Notes: a model not told the origin generated them from the sequence alone. Counted from the stretch's first letter, positions 1 through 8,891 are shown. The stretch is DNA of 64,000 nucleotides from Acetobacteraceae bacterium (GCA_031291725.1 JARLIM010000015.1:1-64000), one strand, 5' to 3'. Translations and numbers: made by a program.

Positions 1-225
1 GAATCGGGCGAAGTAGAAATTCAGATAGGAAAAGCCACCCTGGCGCAGATCGGCCAGGATGATGCCGGAGATGAGATAGCCGGAGATGACGAAGAACACA
101 TCGACACCGACAAACCCGCCGGGCAGCAGGCTGGGGAAGGCATGAAACAGCACAACGGCCACGATGGACACCGCCCGCAGGCCATCGATATCGGGGCGAT
201 AGGCCGTGCGATGTTCAGCGCTCAT
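1..225 (-). CDS. Acyltransferase 3 family membrane protein (N-terminal part only)
   Basis: Only the first 75 residues are in the window; the rest lies beyond base 1. The start reads [20 protein letters not shown], and the phrase [10 protein letters not shown] followed by a hydrophobic helix, [19 protein letters not shown] and [11 protein letters not shown] is the diagnostic N-terminus of the acyltransferase 3 (OafA/YrhL) family. These are polytopic inner-membrane enzymes that O-acylate surface polysaccharides, often LPS O-antigen or peptidoglycan-linked sugars. The histidine in LFHAF is the conserved family histidine. The specific acceptor cannot be judged from this fragment. It is transcribed away from the rest of the window. 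Confidence 0.9.
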   Translation of the reverse strand, partial: MSAEHRTAYRPDIDGLRAVSIVAVVLFHAFPSLLPGGFVGVDVFFVISGYLISGIILADLRQGGFSYLNFYFARF

Positions 226-404
226 GAAATCCGGAATCTTGCCTGTTCGTTGCGCAACTGGCTTTAGGGCATGCGCGCGGCAAGGGAAAGCGGCTTTGCT
301 GGTCAGCCGCAAGCGGGGCGTGGATGGGGCTTTCTCGCCAGGACGATTGGGAGCGAGGTGCGATTTTTGTTGCGTTAGACCAAATGACGTGTTGTTAGTT
401 ATGG

Positions 405-986
405 ATGGAATTCTTCCCGGCCTCTTCCCCGTTTCAGAGCCTGCCTGCGGTGCTGCGTGCGCTGCGCGGGGAGGTGGGCGGTTGGGAAGTGCGCCGGTTG
501 TTCAACCACGTGCTGGCGATGCTGTTGCATCGGCGTTTGGCGGAGGTTTGTCGGAAATTTGAGCGTTTGGTGGCGCGGTTTCAGGCCGGGCGACTGTGCC
601 GACATGCGCCAGGGGTGGCGCGGGTTGGCCGGCCGGGGATGCGGCGCGCGCGGCTGTGGCCGGTGCGGTTCGGCTGGCTGGTGCGCGCGGCGTCCTATCA
701 GGCAGCGGTGTATGGCGCGCAATTGCGGGAGATTCTGGTGCAACCGGGGATGGTTGAACTGCTGCAAGCTGCCCCACAGGCGGCGCGGATTTTGCGGCCG
801 GTGTGCCGGATGCTCGCCGTGGAGAACTCATTGCTGCGGCCCGGGGTCGCGGTGGCTGAGCCTGCGGCGAAAGAACCGCGGGTGAAGCGCCCACGGGTGC
901 GAAAGCCGATCGATTGGGGCCGGATTCCACTGCCCAGGGGCGTGCTGACGGCGGTACGGCGGCGGCGTTTTTGCACAAGCGGCTGA
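405..986 (+). CDS. Hypothetical basic protein, 193 aa
   Basis: I do not recognise a characterised family. The protein is very rich in Arg, Leu and Val, has no signal peptide or transmembrane helix, and ends in a basic segment with [12 protein letters not shown] followed by [12 protein letters not shown]. That ending looks like a conserved C-terminal motif rather than random high-GC translation, and I have the impression of similar tails in other Acetobacteraceae hypothetical proteins; this is memory, not a search result. There is no clear Shine-Dalgarno sequence, and an out-of-frame ATG sits four bases upstream at 401. It stands alone between two minus-strand genes. Function unknown; there is some chance it is a spurious ORF. 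Confidence 0.55.
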   Translation: MEFFPASSPFQSLPAVLRALRGEVGGWEVRRLFNHVLAMLLHRRLAEVCRKFERLVARFQAGRLCRHAPGVARVGRPGMRRARLWPVRFGWLVRAASYQAAVYGAQLREILVQPGMVELLQAAPQAARILRPVCRMLAVENSLLRPGVAVAEPAAKEPRVKRPRVRKPIDWGRIPLPRGVLTAVRRRRFCTSG

Positions 987-1179
987 GCGATGTTGTAGAA
1001 ATGCGACCTTATCGTTCCGTTTTTGCAACTATGTGGTGTGGCAGGCTGCCAGAAGGTTGCAACGTGACCTCTCCCTGCGTCATTGCGGCACGAATCGCGG
1101 CCATCCATGGCCGATCTGGCTGCATCGCGATGGATGGCTGCGCTGCGCGCGCCATGACGCGGGGGGCGATGATAACGCT

Positions 1180-2922
1180 CTATTCCGCCGCGACCAGCTT
1201 GCCGCCCTCCAGCCTGTAGCGACGCTGTGCGGTCGCCGCCACGGCGTCGCGGTGGGTGATGGAGACGAAGGTGGTGTGTGACAGCACCATGCGCAGCTTG
1301 CCGAGCAACTCCGCCTCCGAGGCTGCGTCCAGGCTCGATGTCGCCTCGTCCATGAACAGCCAATCCGGCTTGATCAGCAACGCCCGCGCGATTGCCAGAC
1401 GCTGTTGTTCGCCGCCCGACAGACGGGTGCTCCAGGAATCGACGTGATGCATCTCGGCATTGAGGTGCTCAAGGCCGGCAATCGTCAGCGCGGTGATGAT
1501 CTCGGCATCGGTGAAGCGCTTGGGATCTTCAGGGTAGCTGACCGCCGCACGCAAGCTGCCGAGGGGGAAATACGGGCGTTGCGGCAGGAACAGGCGGGAG
1601 CCTGTGCCGTGTTCCAGACTTCCCTTGGCAAACGGCCAGATGCCCGCCAGCGCGCGGAACAAAGTCGATTTGCCGCTGCCGGAGCGGCCCTGCAACGCCA
1701 CGGACTGGCCGCGCTGCAACACCAGATCGTCGATTTCGATCAGCGTCTGGCCATTCGGCAGGCTGATGTCCAGCCCTTGCAGATGCTGGTCGGCGTTCTG
1801 GCTGACACGCTGCACAACACCGGCCTTGCCCGCGCGGGCGGCGTCGATGGCATCGCGGAAGAGAGTCAGACGGTCGATGGTGGCGCGGTAGCTCGCCAAA
1901 TCGCGATACGAGGTGACGAACCACGACATCGCCCCCTGCACCGAGCCGAACGCCCCCGCCGTTTGCGTCAATCCGCCGAGATCGAGCGTGCCAGCGAAAT
2001 AGCGCGGGGCGGCGACCACGATGGGGAAGATCACCGAGACTTGGCTGTAGCCGGCCACCAGCGCATTGAGCAGCTTGGTGCGCTGCATGATCGCCCACCA
2101 ATTGTCACGCACCGCCACGAACAGCCGCCCAAACCCCTGCTGCTCGCGCGCCTCGCCGCCATAGAGGGCCACGCCTTCCATATTCTCGCGCAACCGCACC
2201 AGGGCGAAGCGGAAATCCGCCTCCACCCGCTGCTGGCGGAAGCTGAGATTGACCAATTTGCGACCGATCAGATGCGTCAGCCATGTGCCGATCACCGCAT
2301 AGGCCAAGGCGGCCCACACCATGAAGCCGGGGATGGTGATGCCCAGCACCGTCACCGGGCCGGAGAGGGTCCAGAGAATGAAGATGAAACTGAACAGCGT
2401 GACCACGTTGGAGAGCAGATCGAGCGCGAGCGACAGCGTGGAGGCGACGAAATCGCGCAGATCTTCGGCAATGCGCTGATCGGGGTTGTCGTTGGTGTCG
2501 CCGGCCCCGCCGGCCGAGGCCAGTGCGATGCGGTAATAGGCGCGATCGGCGAGCCAATCCCGCACCATATGCGTCGTCATCCAGCGCCGCCAATCGATTT
2601 GCAGCCACTGGTTCAGATAGGTGCGATAGACGGCGACGAAGATGTAGAGAAAGGCGATGCCGGTGAAGCCGGGCATGATGCCGCCCGGCGTGCGCTTCCA
2701 GGTGAGCAGCAGGTCGGTGAAGCTGTTCCAGTCCTTGTCTTGCAAGGAGTTGTAGAACGCCCGGTTCCAGAAATTCAGCACCACATCCATGCCGACCATC
2801 GACAAGTTGAGTACCACGATGGCGGCGAGTTTGAGATAGGCGGGCCAGCGTTCGTCCGAGGTGAAATACGGACGCGCCAGCCGCCAGGCATCGCGCGGCA
2901 AAGTCAGGATCGAGGTCTGCAT
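1180..2922 (-). CDS. ABC transporter, fused permease/ATPase, YddA/SbmA-BacA type
   Basis: A 580-residue half-transporter with an N-terminal membrane domain (about residues 25-340) and a C-terminal nucleotide-binding domain. Walker A is GRSGSGKST (412-420), the signature is LSGGEQQR (501-508), Walker B is WLFMDEAT (521-528), and the switch histidine is in SITHRD. The membrane domain has the ABC_membrane_2 hallmarks WNRAFYNSLQ and QIDWRRWMT shared by SbmA/BacA and YddA. Such proteins homodimerise in the inner membrane; relatives move peptides, vitamin B12 or very-long-chain acyl groups, so the substrate is open. It lies 15 bases behind the small DUF3253 gene and is probably cotranscribed with it. 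Confidence 0.93.
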   Translation of the reverse strand: MQTSILTLPRDAWRLARPYFTSDERWPAYLKLAAIVVLNLSMVGMDVVLNFWNRAFYNSLQDKDWNSFTDLLLTWKRTPGGIMPGFTGIAFLYIFVAVYRTYLNQWLQIDWRRWMTTHMVRDWLADRAYYRIALASAGGAGDTNDNPDQRIAEDLRDFVASTLSLALDLLSNVVTLFSFIFILWTLSGPVTVLGITIPGFMVWAALAYAVIGTWLTHLIGRKLVNLSFRQQRVEADFRFALVRLRENMEGVALYGGEAREQQGFGRLFVAVRDNWWAIMQRTKLLNALVAGYSQVSVIFPIVVAAPRYFAGTLDLGGLTQTAGAFGSVQGAMSWFVTSYRDLASYRATIDRLTLFRDAIDAARAGKAGVVQRVSQNADQHLQGLDISLPNGQTLIEIDDLVLQRGQSVALQGRSGSGKSTLFRALAGIWPFAKGSLEHGTGSRLFLPQRPYFPLGSLRAAVSYPEDPKRFTDAEIITALTIAGLEHLNAEMHHVDSWSTRLSGGEQQRLAIARALLIKPDWLFMDEATSSLDAASEAELLGKLRMVLSHTTFVSITHRDAVAATAQRRYRLEGGKLVAAE

Positions 2923-2937
2923 GGGGCGGGTGCTCGG

Positions 2938-3240
2938 TCAGATTTCGGTGGAGGAGGGGGCAGTGGCAGCGTGTGGCAGCGACAGGCGGATCACCCCGCG
3001 TGCGTCGTCCACCGGCACCGGCTTGCCCTTGCGCAGAATGTCGATCTGCCCGGCCTTGGCCAGCCGGATCGCCGCGCGCTTGACCGCCGACAGCTTCGCC
3101 CGCCAATCCGGGCCGAGGGCGAGCGCCACATCGGCGGGCGAGACCGATTTGCCGATACCGGCCTCGTTGACCAGCGAGAGGATGGCGATCTCCACCGCGC
3201 GCTCGCCGAGCGGGATGGGGGTGTGTTCACGCTCGCTCAT
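2938..3240 (-). CDS. DUF3253-family small protein
   Basis: A 100-residue soluble protein starting MSEREHTPIP. The start at 3240 is preceded by a good Shine-Dalgarno GGAGG; an upstream in-frame extension is not supported. It has a winged-helix-like pattern: a helix (GERAVEIAILSLVNEAG), then VSPADVALALGPDWRAKLS and VKRAAIRLAKAGQIDILRKG, then a short strand, matching the DUF3253 family. The family resembles small winged-helix proteins and has no established role that I know of. It ends 15 bases before the ABC exporter gene, so the two are probably one transcription unit. Confidence 0.8.
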   Translation of the reverse strand: MSEREHTPIPLGERAVEIAILSLVNEAGIGKSVSPADVALALGPDWRAKLSAVKRAAIRLAKAGQIDILRKGKPVPVDDARGVIRLSLPHAATAPSSTEI

Positions 3241-3360
3241 CGTGCGCCTCCGACGGGCGGGCAGGCGGAGGATGGGGCGAGAAGGGCGGAAATCATGTTC
3301 ATGCCCCGACGCATGGCGCAACATGCCGGGCTCTGCAAGTTTTCCAGCGGTTAAATCAGT

Positions 3361-4173
3361 TTAAGCCGCCAGACCGAAAGCAATGCCCGGCCCCTGGGCA
3401 GCCCCGCATCCGAGTGTGCGCAGAAGGTTCATCTGCGCCTGCCGTTCCACCCCGCAGGCCACCGTCGCCAGCCCCAGCCCGTGGGCGGCGGCGATGATGG
3501 CGTGCAGCATCGCGCGGTCGTCATCATCCTGCGGCAGATGGCGCAGCAGATCGGCGGCGAGAATGACCGCGCTCAACGGCAGACGGCGCAAGAGCCCCAG
3601 GCTGGTCGGACCACTGCCGAACTGCTCCAGAGCAATGCCCACCCCCATGTCGCGCAGGCGGGAGAGCACCAGCACATCCTCTGGCGACAGATCGTTCAAT
3701 TGATCCTCGGCAAAGCGCAATTCCAGCAAAGCCGGGATGGCGCGGCTGTCCATCAGGGCGGCGAGGAGGTGGTGTTCCAAAACCGGCAATGGCAGCAAGG
3801 CTCGTGGCACCCGCAGCGAGATCGGGATGCAGGTGGTGCGGCGGGCGGCGAGGTGGCACAGGCGGCGCAGGAACCACAGCGCCAGGCGCTCTCCCAGGGC
3901 GGATTTGCCCGCCATATCGGCCAGTGCCGTGCCGGGAAGGGTGCCGTGGCGGCGATGCGACCAACGCCAGCTCGCCTCCTCCGCCACCGGATGCCCGTCG
4001 CTGAGGCTGACGCGGGGGCGCAGCAGCAGGCTGGGGGCATCTTGCGTGATGGCGACATCGAGATCGCGCAACAATCGCCGCCGCCGCGCCGCCTCCGCCC
4101 GTCGGTCGGGCTGCAGGCGGAATCGGGCTGGGGCATGGCAGGCAGCAGAAGCGGCGCTGGGCAGGTCTTGCAT
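3361..4173 (-). CDS. Degenerate EAL-domain protein, probably not a c-di-GMP phosphodiesterase
   Basis: A 270-residue single-domain protein related to EAL phosphodiesterases. The family pattern is visible: an EAL-like EEASWRW near residues 65-71, the LE(I/L) strand (LLELRFAE), IALEQFGSG where active enzymes have a DDFG(T/S)G loop, and ATVACGVE where active enzymes have VAEGVE. The key metal and catalytic residues are replaced: EAL became EAS, DD became EQ, and the Lys-x-Asp strand reads VILAADL. It is therefore probably a c-di-GMP binder or a protein-protein module. The ATG at 4173 is chosen; an in-frame TTG at 4212 would add 13 residues. No neighbour obviously belongs with it. Confidence 0.72.
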   Translation of the reverse strand: MQDLPSAASAACHAPARFRLQPDRRAEAARRRRLLRDLDVAITQDAPSLLLRPRVSLSDGHPVAEEASWRWSHRRHGTLPGTALADMAGKSALGERLALWFLRRLCHLAARRTTCIPISLRVPRALLPLPVLEHHLLAALMDSRAIPALLELRFAEDQLNDLSPEDVLVLSRLRDMGVGIALEQFGSGPTSLGLLRRLPLSAVILAADLLRHLPQDDDDRAMLHAIIAAAHGLGLATVACGVERQAQMNLLRTLGCGAAQGPGIAFGLAA

Positions 4174-4342
4174 GGTCAGTCTCACAAAACTGAATTCTGT
4201 CTCATTTTCCAATGAATTGGTTAAAGCCGAATGAACGGGCGCCCAGAAAATGAGGCCGCGTTCGCACGGCGAGATGCTGTCTTGAAGATGGGTCGTTCAG
4301 CGGCGATGGCGTTTACGGAATCTTAAAGGATCGAGGTTGAAA

Positions 4343-5392
4343 ATGCGGCATCGCTCTCGCTGGAGACGTTGCATGTCGATCGCCGCCGAAGACCCGCACA
4401 CTGACCTGGCCCCAAGGGAGGTGAAATTGTGCCAGTTGCAACATCGCGCTTTCTCTGTGGTGCCTGGCATCGCCTTTCGTCGTGCGGCGACGGATGGGGA
4501 GAAGGTGATGGTTGTCCCGCTGGGGGAGCGGGAGGCGTCGGTGTCGATGCAGGCGGTGCGGCGGGAGTTCAACATCGCCCAGGACAGTGACGATGGCCGC
4601 ATGCTCTCGCTGATCGATGCCGCTTTGGACCATGTGCCCGGCATCGCGCTGGGGGAGGCCCTGCCGGAGGAGGTGATCAGTGGCGATGCCAGTTGGCAGC
4701 CGGAGCCGCGTCATCTCTGGCTTGCCGCCGCACGTTTGCGGGCGGGGCTGCTGTCCTGGCTGCGACCGGGGCGGGAGATCGAGCCGGACCCGTCGCAATT
4801 GATGGAAAATCTGGTCACCGATCCCGATCTGCGCGAACAGGTGCAGGCGGCCTTCGAACAGGCGGCCCACGCGCTCGGGCTGCCGCGGGCGGAGGATGCG
4901 TTGGCGTTGGTCGATCAGCTTGCCAAGGAATTGTCGCATATCGAGGCGCTGCGGGATTGGCTGTTGGGGCGGGTGCAATCGCTGGTCCGCCTGTTGGCCG
5001 CCTTGCCGCCGCAACGTGGCCAGGATCGTCAGCGCAGCGAGATGCTGCAGCGCGTCGGCTTCCTCGCCAGCACCGCCTTGCGGCAATTGCACGACCATTT
5101 CGACGTCATCGATGCCCAAACCGGAGAGGTGATGGCGGCCCTGCGCAATGCGGAGCAGCAAATTCTGTTCATTCGCCAGAACCGCAATGAACTCCACACC
5201 GAACTCCTCGCCTGGAAAGACGTGCTTGACGCTTGGGACCATATGCCAGACGGGCAGAGTGAGGCGTTCTGGGAAGCGTTATCGGCCACCTATCATCTGC
5301 TTGCCCAACGTCATTTGCCACAAAGCGCGTGGCGGCGTTCGTTGGGTGAACTTCAGGGTGCGACAACGCGGGCGCAGGAAATGCACTGGTGA
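4343..5392 (+). CDS. Conserved-looking hypothetical protein, 349 aa
   Basis: Not recognised. The start ATG at 4343 sits six bases after GAGG. The N-terminal ~90 residues look like beta-rich recognition or tail-like sequence (VKLCQLQHRAFSVVPGIAFR, then KVMVVPLGEREASVSM). From about residue 110 it is predicted mostly alpha-helical and acidic, with heptad-like stretches (RSEMLQRVGFLASTALRQLH and EVMAALRNAEQQILFIRQNR) suggesting coiled coil. No signal peptide or membrane segment. Codon use and GC match the flanks. The following HD-domain gene starts 39 bases downstream on the same strand and may be cotranscribed. Confidence 0.7.
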   Translation: MRHRSRWRRCMSIAAEDPHTDLAPREVKLCQLQHRAFSVVPGIAFRRAATDGEKVMVVPLGEREASVSMQAVRREFNIAQDSDDGRMLSLIDAALDHVPGIALGEALPEEVISGDASWQPEPRHLWLAAARLRAGLLSWLRPGREIEPDPSQLMENLVTDPDLREQVQAAFEQAAHALGLPRAEDALALVDQLAKELSHIEALRDWLLGRVQSLVRLLAALPPQRGQDRQRSEMLQRVGFLASTALRQLHDHFDVIDAQTGEVMAALRNAEQQILFIRQNRNELHTELLAWKDVLDAWDHMPDGQSEAFWEALSATYHLLAQRHLPQSAWRRSLGELQGATTRAQEMHW

Positions 5393-5431
5393 GGTGCCTT
5401 GCATCCGCCCGGCTTGCGTCACGCCCCGGCA

Positions 5432-6226
5432 ATGACGACATCAGGCGCGGATGATCGTTCTGCGAGGTGTGTCTTGTCGGGTTGGAACGGATTTGATGCC
5501 TTGGTGGCCGTGCTGCTGCCATTCGCCACCGGGGACGCCACGCCCGATGCCGGTCAATCCCGGCAAGACGGCGCGCATGATCTGGCGCATCTGCGTCGTG
5601 TCTGGGTGAACGCCTTCGCGATCGCAGCGCAGGAGGGCGGGGCGGATGCTGTGCTGGCGGCCAGCGTGCTGTTGCATGATTGCGTGGCGGTGGAGAAAAA
5701 CTCTCCCTTGCGCGCCCAGGCCTCGCGTCTGGCGGCGGCACGGGCGGAGGCGGTTTTGCGCGGGCTGGGCTGGCAGGAAACCGATATCGCCGCCGTCTCC
5801 CACGCCATCGCCGCGCACAGCTTCTCTGCCGGGATCGCACCGCAATCTCTGCACGCGCGCGTGTTGCAGGATGCCGACCGGCTGGATGCCATCGGCATGA
5901 TCGGGGTGGCGCGCTGTTTCTACACTGCCGGGCGCATGGGCTCGGCCCTCTATGAACCGCAAGACCCGCGCGCCGACCATCGCGTGTTGGACGATGCCGC
6001 CTACGCGCTCGATCATTTTCGCGCCAAGTTGCTGCGTCTGGCCGATGGCTTTCAAACCGCCACTGGGGCAGCGATCGCCCAAGCGCGCACGGTAGCGATG
6101 GCACAGTTCATGGCGGCGTTCGAGCTGGAAATCGGCGCGGATACGACCTCACCCCCAATCCAACGCCGCGCCTGCACGCAAAACCGCCTCGGCCTCGGCG
6201 GTGTAGTGCAGGCCCTCGGCGTGTAA
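5432..6226 (+). CDS. HD-domain metal-dependent phosphohydrolase
   Basis: A 264-residue HD-superfamily protein. The metal-binding pattern is intact: AHDLAHLRRV supplies the first His, VLLHDCV the His-Asp pair (82-83), a later His in IAAHSF, and LQDADRLDAIG the distal Asp. The layout resembles YedJ-like predicted phosphohydrolases; the substrate is unknown. The ATG at 5432 is used; a TTG at 5474 preceded by GAGG is an alternative that would remove 14 residues. Its 3' end overlaps the convergent methyltransferase gene by 78 bases. The C-terminal tail (from about TTSPPIQRR) is low-complexity and lies in this overlap. Confidence 0.82.
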   Translation: MTTSGADDRSARCVLSGWNGFDALVAVLLPFATGDATPDAGQSRQDGAHDLAHLRRVWVNAFAIAAQEGGADAVLAASVLLHDCVAVEKNSPLRAQASRLAAARAEAVLRGLGWQETDIAAVSHAIAAHSFSAGIAPQSLHARVLQDADRLDAIGMIGVARCFYTAGRMGSALYEPQDPRADHRVLDDAAYALDHFRAKLLRLADGFQTATGAAIAQARTVAMAQFMAAFELEIGADTTSPPIQRRACTQNRLGLGGVVQALGV

Positions 6227-6874
6227 CGTCAGGCCGGGCAGCATCCGGCTGGGGCCGCGTCCGTCGCGCACCGCCTGCACCAACACCAGCTTCGCCGGTC
6301 GTCCCGCCCGTGGCCAGAGCGGCAGAATGGCGTGGCTGCCGCAATGCGCGGCGGTGAAGGCGGCCAGACATTCGCTCAGCGCGCTGGCGTGGATGATGAA
6401 CGTGATCGTGCCGCGATGCCGCAGCCTGCGCCCCAGCGCCTTCGCCCACACCGCCAGCAGCCCATCCTTGGCATGACGCGCCACCGCGCGGGCGGCGTCT
6501 GGAGAAGGGGTCGCACGAGAAGGATACCATGGCGGATTGGCCATCGCATGGTCGAAGGGCAGCGCATCGGTGAAGATGGCGATGTCGGCCTGAGTGATTT
6601 CCAGCCCGCCAAACCTGTTCTGCATCACGTTCGTGCGGGCGAGCTCGACGAGTTCCGCGTCCTGCTCCACCCCCACGCCGGTGATCCCGGCCACCCGTGC
6701 GGCAAGACAGAGCAAGCCTGCCCCGCTGCCGGTGCCGGCCTCCAGCACGCGCTCACCGCCGCGGGCGGCAATGGCGGCGGCGAGCAGCACGGGCTCAATG
6801 CCGCTGCGATGCCCGCTGTTGCGTTGGCCATGCAGCACCCGTCCGCCGAGCAGCGTATCGAAATCCAATGTCAC
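6149..6874 (-). CDS. TrmN6-like N6-adenine methyltransferase
   Basis: A 241-residue Rossmann methyltransferase. The SAM-binding motif I is EAGTGSGAG (45-53), an acidic residue follows in GVEQDAE, and the catalytic motif IV is NPPW (113-116), typical of enzymes acting on exocyclic amino groups of adenine. The opening (LGGRVLHGQRNSGHRSGIEP) matches the tRNA1(Val) adenine-37 N6-methyltransferase group, so tRNA is the likely substrate. The start overlaps the stop of the DUF2007 gene by four bases, implying translational coupling. Its 3' end overlaps the convergent HD-domain gene. Confidence 0.85.
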   Translation of the reverse strand: MTLDFDTLLGGRVLHGQRNSGHRSGIEPVLLAAAIAARGGERVLEAGTGSGAGLLCLAARVAGITGVGVEQDAELVELARTNVMQNRFGGLEITQADIAIFTDALPFDHAMANPPWYPSRATPSPDAARAVARHAKDGLLAVWAKALGRRLRHRGTITFIIHASALSECLAAFTAAHCGSHAILPLWPRAGRPAKLVLVQAVRDGRGPSRMLPGLTLHAEGLHYTAEAEAVLRAGAALDWG

Positions 6875-7080
6875 GCAATCTCCCCCGCCTCGCGCAGCAC
6901 CCGCAGCGCCTGGCGTTCCTCATCGTCGGCGACGACAATCCGGCGCGGAAATGCGCCGATATTGCCTTCGATTGCACTCACATGCGTATCCAGCTCAACC
7001 GGTCCCAACCCGGCATCTCGCAACAAAGCCAGCACGAAGCCGAGCTGAACCCATGAATTGGACTGGAAAACAACGCGCAT
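6871..7080 (-). CDS. DUF2007 small protein
   Basis: A 69-residue protein starting MRVVFQSNSWVQLGFVLALL, with a central IEGNIGAFPRRIVVADDEE, matching the short DUF2007 (putative signal-transducing) family that often sits beside RNA-modifying or isoprenoid genes in alphaproteobacteria. The fold resembles a small ferredoxin-like GlnB-type unit; the biochemical role is not established. It is the first gene of a two-gene unit with the downstream methyltransferase, and it faces away from the polyprenyl synthase gene across a 123-base gap that must hold both promoters. Confidence 0.8.
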   Translation of the reverse strand: MRVVFQSNSWVQLGFVLALLRDAGLGPVELDTHVSAIEGNIGAFPRRIVVADDEERQALRVLREAGEIA

Positions 7081-7203
7081 CCGTGCTGAACCCTCCCTGG
7101 AGCCATATCCTGGCTTGCCTTGACCCTTCTGGAAACCCGCCGATATGGTGCCAGTGCGGGCGATTTGGGAATTTGGAGAGAGTATTTGGGCGTTCTGGCC
7201 AAC

Positions 7204-8241
7204 ATGCCGTCAACTGTGGCGACCATCGATGCGGTTGACCGCGCCGAGTCCGGCCGTCCGGCAGAGGATGCGCTGACGCGGCTGGTCCGTCTGGTGGATG
7301 CCGATTTGCAGGAATGCAACCGCACCATCGTCGCCAACATGAACAGCGATGTGGAACTGATTCCGCAACTGGCCGCCCATCTCGTCGCTGCCGGTGGCAA
7401 ACGCATCCGCCCGCTGCTCACCCTGGCCGCTGCCCGCATGTGCGCCTATGAGGGCCATCGGCATATCGACCTCGCCGCCTGCGTCGAATTCATCCACACC
7501 GCCACGCTGCTGCATGACGATGTGGTCGATGAGAGCCTGCTGCGTCGCGGTCTGGCCAGCGCCAATGCGGTGTTCGGCAACAAGGCCTCCGTGCTGGTTG
7601 GCGATTTTCTCTTTGCCCGCGCCTTTCAATTGATGGTCGCTGACGGCTCGTTGAAAGTGCTCGATATTCTCTGCCGCGCCTCGGCGACGATTGCTGAGGG
7701 TGAAGTGCTGCAACTGGTCACGCAGAACGATCTGGCCTCCGGTGAGGCGCAATATCTGCAAGTGATCGGCGGCAAGACGGCGGCTTTGTTCACGGCGGCC
7801 TGTGAAGTGGGTGCCGTGGTGGCGGATCGTCCGTTGGCCGAGGAACAGGCGCTTGGCCAATACGGCACGGCGCTCGGCATGGCGTTCCAACTGGTTGATG
7901 ACGCGCTGGATTACGCGGCCGATCAGGCAACGCTTGGCAAAACGGTGGGCGACGATTTCCGTGAGGGCAAGGTGACGCTGCCTGTGCTGCTCGCCTATGC
8001 CGCCGGTGACAGCGAGGAGCGCGCCTTCTGGGAGCGCACCATCGACCAGAGCGAGCAGACCGACGCCGATCTGGATCACGCGATGGCGCTGATCGCCCGC
8101 CATGACTGCATCGGTGCCACGTTGCGCCGCGCGGCGGAATTCGCCGATCAGGCCAAGGCGAGCCTGTCGATCTTCCCCGCCTCGCCGTATCGCGATGCGC
8201 TGGTGGCGGTGGCGGATTACACGGTCAGCCGGGCGTCGTAG
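7204..8241 (+). CDS. ispB: Polyprenyl diphosphate synthase (octaprenyl/decaprenyl type)
   Basis: Long-chain trans-prenyltransferase that condenses isopentenyl diphosphate to make the ubiquinone side chain. Both aspartate-rich motifs are present: DDVVD (105-109) in FIHTATLLHDDVVDE and DDALDY (232-237) in MAFQLVDDALDY. GGKRIRPLL and the Lys of IGGKTAALF are the usual diphosphate contacts. At 345 residues from the ATG at 7204 the length fits IspB-type enzymes; upstream TTG starts are possible but not needed. Chain length (C40, C45 or C50) cannot be read from the sequence; C50 is usual in alphaproteobacteria. Confidence 0.93.
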   Translation: MPSTVATIDAVDRAESGRPAEDALTRLVRLVDADLQECNRTIVANMNSDVELIPQLAAHLVAAGGKRIRPLLTLAAARMCAYEGHRHIDLAACVEFIHTATLLHDDVVDESLLRRGLASANAVFGNKASVLVGDFLFARAFQLMVADGSLKVLDILCRASATIAEGEVLQLVTQNDLASGEAQYLQVIGGKTAALFTAACEVGAVVADRPLAEEQALGQYGTALGMAFQLVDDALDYAADQATLGKTVGDDFREGKVTLPVLLAYAAGDSEERAFWERTIDQSEQTDADLDHAMALIARHDCIGATLRRAAEFADQAKASLSIFPASPYRDALVAVADYTVSRAS

Positions 8242-8301
8242 CGCTTTCTGGACCACGGACATGCAGAGCCACGAATGACATTTATTGTGATGTCCGACGC
8301 A

Positions 8302-8330
8302 TTGTTAAAGCCGGAATAAGACGCGATAAA
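8302..8330 (+). promoter_or_regulatory. Predicted sigma-70-type promoter of the BamE-like lipoprotein gene
   Basis: A -35 box TTGTTA (8302-8307), a 17-base spacer and a -10 box GATAAA (8325-8330), each matching four of six consensus positions. It would give a 5' leader of about 20 bases including the Shine-Dalgarno GGAG at 8347. This short region is noticeably AT-richer than its flanks. Found by eye only. Confidence 0.4.
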
Positions 8331-8358
8331 CGTTTGTCCAGAACTTGGAGAAACGAAA

Positions 8359-8739
8359 ATGTTGCGTCGCATTCTCTTATCCGCTGCGGTGGCTGTTAGT
8401 CTGCAAGCCTGTGCCAGTGCGGGTAATCAGGTTTTGGCAAAGGCTGACGCAGGCTCAGTCGATAGGGTTATTGTCGATGGAAAAACGACAAAAGCAGATG
8501 TGACGGCGGCTTATGGTGATCCCAACGAGCATTCGTTCACAGATGGCGGCAATGATATTTGGAAATATACGTACGCTTATGCGACGCCCAAGGCGGTAAA
8601 TTTTGTGCCGGTTGTTGGCATTTTTGCTGGCGGAGCGGATGTCGATAAAAAAGTCTTGGTGATTATGTTTGATAAGTCAGACGTGGTGATGCGTCACACG
8701 ATGTCTGTCAGCCACGAGGAAGTGAAACGCGGCAGCTGA
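8359..8739 (+). CDS. BamE/SmpA-OmlA-like lipoprotein, low GC
   Basis: A 126-residue precursor with a lipoprotein signal peptide: MLRRILL, a hydrophobic core and lipobox LQAC (Cys18). The mature part contains GKTTKADVTAAYGDP followed by DIWKYTYAY, the pattern of the SmpA/OmlA (BamE) fold, then a glycine-rich loop and a C-terminal strand with VLVIMFDKSDVV. It is likely outer-membrane or periplasm-facing. It lacks the operon context of a genuine bamE, so a paralogous envelope lipoprotein is more likely. It has a strong GGAG site. Its base composition is clearly lower in GC than the neighbours (many AAA, TTT and TAT codons), suggesting horizontal acquisition. Confidence 0.75.
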   Translation: MLRRILLSAAVAVSLQACASAGNQVLAKADAGSVDRVIVDGKTTKADVTAAYGDPNEHSFTDGGNDIWKYTYAYATPKAVNFVPVVGIFAGGADVDKKVLVIMFDKSDVVMRHTMSVSHEEVKRGS

Positions 8740-8891
8740 TCACACGCAACTAGACTGAATCGCTGCATGCCTCTGCTTGTCATCCGGGGCGGTTACCCCT
8801 GGTATCCGTTCAGGCCACGGGAAAAGACGAGGGCGATCCAACTCTAGCTCGGCCCGTCAAACGGCCAGCAACATCACGATCCGTCCCTCGC

